Positions 6,219 through 7,341 of a stretch of DNA of 7,341 nt are shown piece by piece (positions within the stretch are counted from its first letter, which is position 1; every line of letters starts with the position of its first letter). Below the pieces are notes generated by a model. It was not told the origin of the DNA and did no database searches. It worked only from the letters and a program-made list of their open reading frames with translations. The position numbers were made by a program, and so were the translations under genes. Source of the stretch: AC-52 sp044870295 (GTDB taxonomy: Bacteria > Actinomycetota > UBA4738); contig JBIOYQ010000005.1 in the NCBI GenBank assembly GCA_044870295.1, positions 1-7,341 of the forward strand, given 5' to 3'.

Positions 6219-6240
6219 CTTCTTTCTGGGACGAAGGAAG
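6219..6240 (+). promoter_or_regulatory. Leader hairpin 1 upstream of the binding-protein gene
   Basis: CTTCTTTC (6219-6226) pairs with GAAGGAAG (6233-6240) around the six-base loop TGGGAC, giving an 8-bp stem with one G-U wobble in RNA. No T-tract follows on either strand, so it is not a typical intrinsic terminator. It may protect the mRNA or form part of a regulatory leader. Confidence 0.3.
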
Positions 6241-6264
6241 ACCGCTCTCCTCAGTTGGACGATG

Positions 6265-6281
6265 CTGGGGGACGTCCCCAG
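6265..6281 (+). promoter_or_regulatory. Palindrome/hairpin directly before the ribosome binding site
   Basis: GGGGACGTCCCC (6268-6279) is a perfect 12-bp palindrome, and flanking CTG/CAG lets the pairing extend to CTGGGG with CCCCAG. It ends one or two bases before the strong Shine-Dalgarno AAGGAGG (6283-6289). It could be a protein-binding operator or an RNA hairpin affecting ribosome access. Confidence 0.35.
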
Positions 6282-6293
6282 GAAGGAGGCAGT

Positions 6294-7341
6294 ATGAAGA
6301 ACCGCAAGTTGCTGGCGGGCCTGGCTGTGCTGGGCACCGTCATGCTGGTGGCGGCGGGCTGTTCGAACAAGACGACTCCGGGCGGTGGCGGCGATCCATG
6401 CGCCAGCGACAAGTTCGGTTGCGTCAAGTACGGCGCCTCGGAGCCGATCCGTTTCGCTTCCCTGTTGGCCATCTCCGGGGACGTCGCGACTCTGGGGGTG
6501 GACAGCAACAACGGCATCAAGCTCGCCATCGATTACCTCGACGGCAAGTTCGACGCGAAGGACGGCCAGCTCCTGGGCCATTCGGTCACCCTGCAACAGG
6601 AGGACGACCTCTGCTCCAAGGACGGAGGCCAGGCCGGCGCGACCAAGCTGGCGGCCGACAAGACCATCGTCGCAGTGGTCGGAACGAGCTGCTCGAGCTC
6701 AGCGCTCGGTGTCGCGGACACCATTCTCGGAGACAAGGGGATCCTGTTGGTCTCACCGTCGAACACGGCGGCCGGGCTGACCGACCCTGCCATCCACAAC
6801 GCGTTCTACCTGCGGACCGCGCAGAACGACGCGATCCAGGCGAAGGTGGTGGCCGACTTCGTGTCCAAGCAGCTGGGGTTCACCAAGGCTGCCACGATCC
6901 ACGACCAGAGCCCCTACGCCGCGGGCCTGACCGGCGGGTTCAAGACCTTCTTCGAGGGCCTGGGCGGCACGGTCACGTCCGAGGAAGCCATCACCACCGG
7001 GGACACGGACTTCAAGCCGTTGCTCACCAGCATCGCGCAGACGGGTCCGGAACTCATCTACCTGCCGGACTTCAACCCCGAGTGCGGGCTGATCGCGAAG
7101 CAGGCGAAGGACATCCCCGAGCTGGCCAACGTGAAGTTGATGGGTTCCGACGGCTGCAACGCCAGCACGTTCTTCGACCAGGCTGGCTCGGCCGCGGACG
7201 GGTTCTACCTCTCCAGCCCGATCGCCAGCCCTGGAAGCACCACCAGCGGGTTGCTCGGCGAATACAACGCCGCGTACAAGGCGCAGTTCGGCAACCCGAC
7301 GGCCTCGTTCAACGCGAACTCTTTCGATGCCTTCAACATCA
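6294..7341 (+). CDS. Branched-chain-amino-acid-type ABC transporter substrate-binding lipoprotein, 3' end outside window
   Basis: The first 349 residues of a LivJ/LivK-like binding protein (Peripla_BP_6, type I fold), the extracytoplasmic part of an ABC importer for amino acids or related small molecules. Residues 1-23 are a lipoprotein signal: K/R near the start, a hydrophobic stretch, then lipobox VAAGC with C23 as the lipidated residue. A Gly/Thr/Pro linker follows (about 24-34). The mature fold starts near 51 (PIRFASLLAISGDVATLG) and contains EDDLC, GTSCSSSA and LLVSPSNTA, closely resembling the LivJ first lobe. C107 and C133 match the LivJ disulfide in position and spacing. Two further pairs are C36/C43 and C264/C288. 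ATG 6294 is preceded by a strong Shine-Dalgarno AAGGAGG with a four-base spacer. Family members are usually around 380-430 residues with this linker, so roughly the last tenth to fifth is missing. Permease and ATPase genes, if clustered, would lie to the right. The actual ligand cannot be told from sequence. Confidence 0.93.
   Translation, partial: MKNRKLLAGLAVLGTVMLVAAGCSNKTTPGGGGDPCASDKFGCVKYGASEPIRFASLLAISGDVATLGVDSNNGIKLAIDYLDGKFDAKDGQLLGHSVTLQQEDDLCSKDGGQAGATKLAADKTIVAVVGTSCSSSALGVADTILGDKGILLVSPSNTAAGLTDPAIHNAFYLRTAQNDAIQAKVVADFVSKQLGFTKAATIHDQSPYAAGLTGGFKTFFEGLGGTVTSEEAITTGDTDFKPLLTSIAQTGPELIYLPDFNPECGLIAKQAKDIPELANVKLMGSDGCNASTFFDQAGSAADGFYLSSPIASPGSTTSGLLGEYNAAYKAQFGNPTASFNANSFDAFNI

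Larger units (their letters stand above)
6051..6293. other. Divergent intergenic region between the anti-sigma-like gene and the binding-protein gene
   Basis: No convincing coding sequence is seen here. The left part (6060-6100) would carry the promoter of the minus-strand gene. On that strand GGAAC (6096-6092) and CGTA (6074-6071), 17 bases apart, loosely resemble an ECF-type sigma promoter. A GGGGCCCC palindrome lies at 6135-6142. The right part (about 6190-6293) is the probable promoter and leader of the binding-protein gene, with two hairpins annotated separately. No tRNA or T-tract terminator is visible. Confidence 0.6.

Noticed and set aside
6213..6281. Two leader hairpins with ACG in or near the loops considered as a guanidine-II (mini-ykkC) riboswitch
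   Set aside because: That class needs two hairpins whose terminal loops are ACGR. Here one loop is TGGGAC and the other reads ACGT, and the downstream gene is not a typical target.
6084..6596. Minus-strand open frame of 170 codons across the intergenic region and the start of the binding-protein gene
   Set aside because: It overlaps the signal peptide region and strong ribosome site of the plus-strand lipoprotein gene and shows no domain or plausible start context.

Overview
The window comes from a GC-rich bacterium with strong G/C preference at third codon positions. It is most likely an actinomycete-type chromosome (Actinomycetota or a nearby high-GC lineage). The evidence is a DnaE1-like replicase with an apparently intact PHP site, an RsbW-type anti-sigma-like ATPase, and a lipid-anchored branched-chain-amino-acid-type binding protein with a Gly-rich linker after the lipobox. 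I cannot name the genus. I see no transposase, integrase, CRISPR array, tRNA or rRNA, and the gene content looks like an ordinary core chromosome.

Layout. (1) Positions 1-735, minus strand: an unrecognised gene cut by the left edge. It has a twice-occurring short motif, a lower third-position GC than its neighbours, and possibly a leaderless start. (2) Positions 774-1901, minus strand: a complete RecB/Cas4-like PD-(D/E)XK nuclease with four cysteines placed for a 4Fe-4S cluster and a C-terminal extension of about 140 residues. Genes 1 and 2 are co-directional, 38 bp apart. (3) Positions 1902-2052: a divergent control region with an AT-rich core in a GC-rich setting. It carries a plausible minus-strand promoter, three TGTAA half-sites, two DnaA-box-like sequences 11 bp apart, and a GC hairpin in the dnaE leader. 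(4) Positions 2053-5568, plus strand: full-length DNA polymerase III alpha subunit (dnaE). (5) Positions 5610-6050, minus strand, convergent with dnaE across 41 bp: a small GHKL-fold (HATPase_c_2) anti-sigma-factor-like protein. (6) Positions 6051-6293: a divergent intergenic region with two potential leader hairpins. (7) Position 6294 to the right edge, plus strand: a lipoprotein substrate-binding protein of a LivJ/LivK-type ABC importer, truncated by the window.

How they fit together. dnaE and the Fe-S nuclease share one upstream region and both act on DNA, so coordinated control is possible but unproven. The anti-sigma-like protein and the binding protein look unrelated to replication. No obviously novel multi-gene system is visible. 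The most interesting items are the unknown gene at the left edge, the dense signal set between the nuclease and dnaE, and the nuclease's C-terminal extension.
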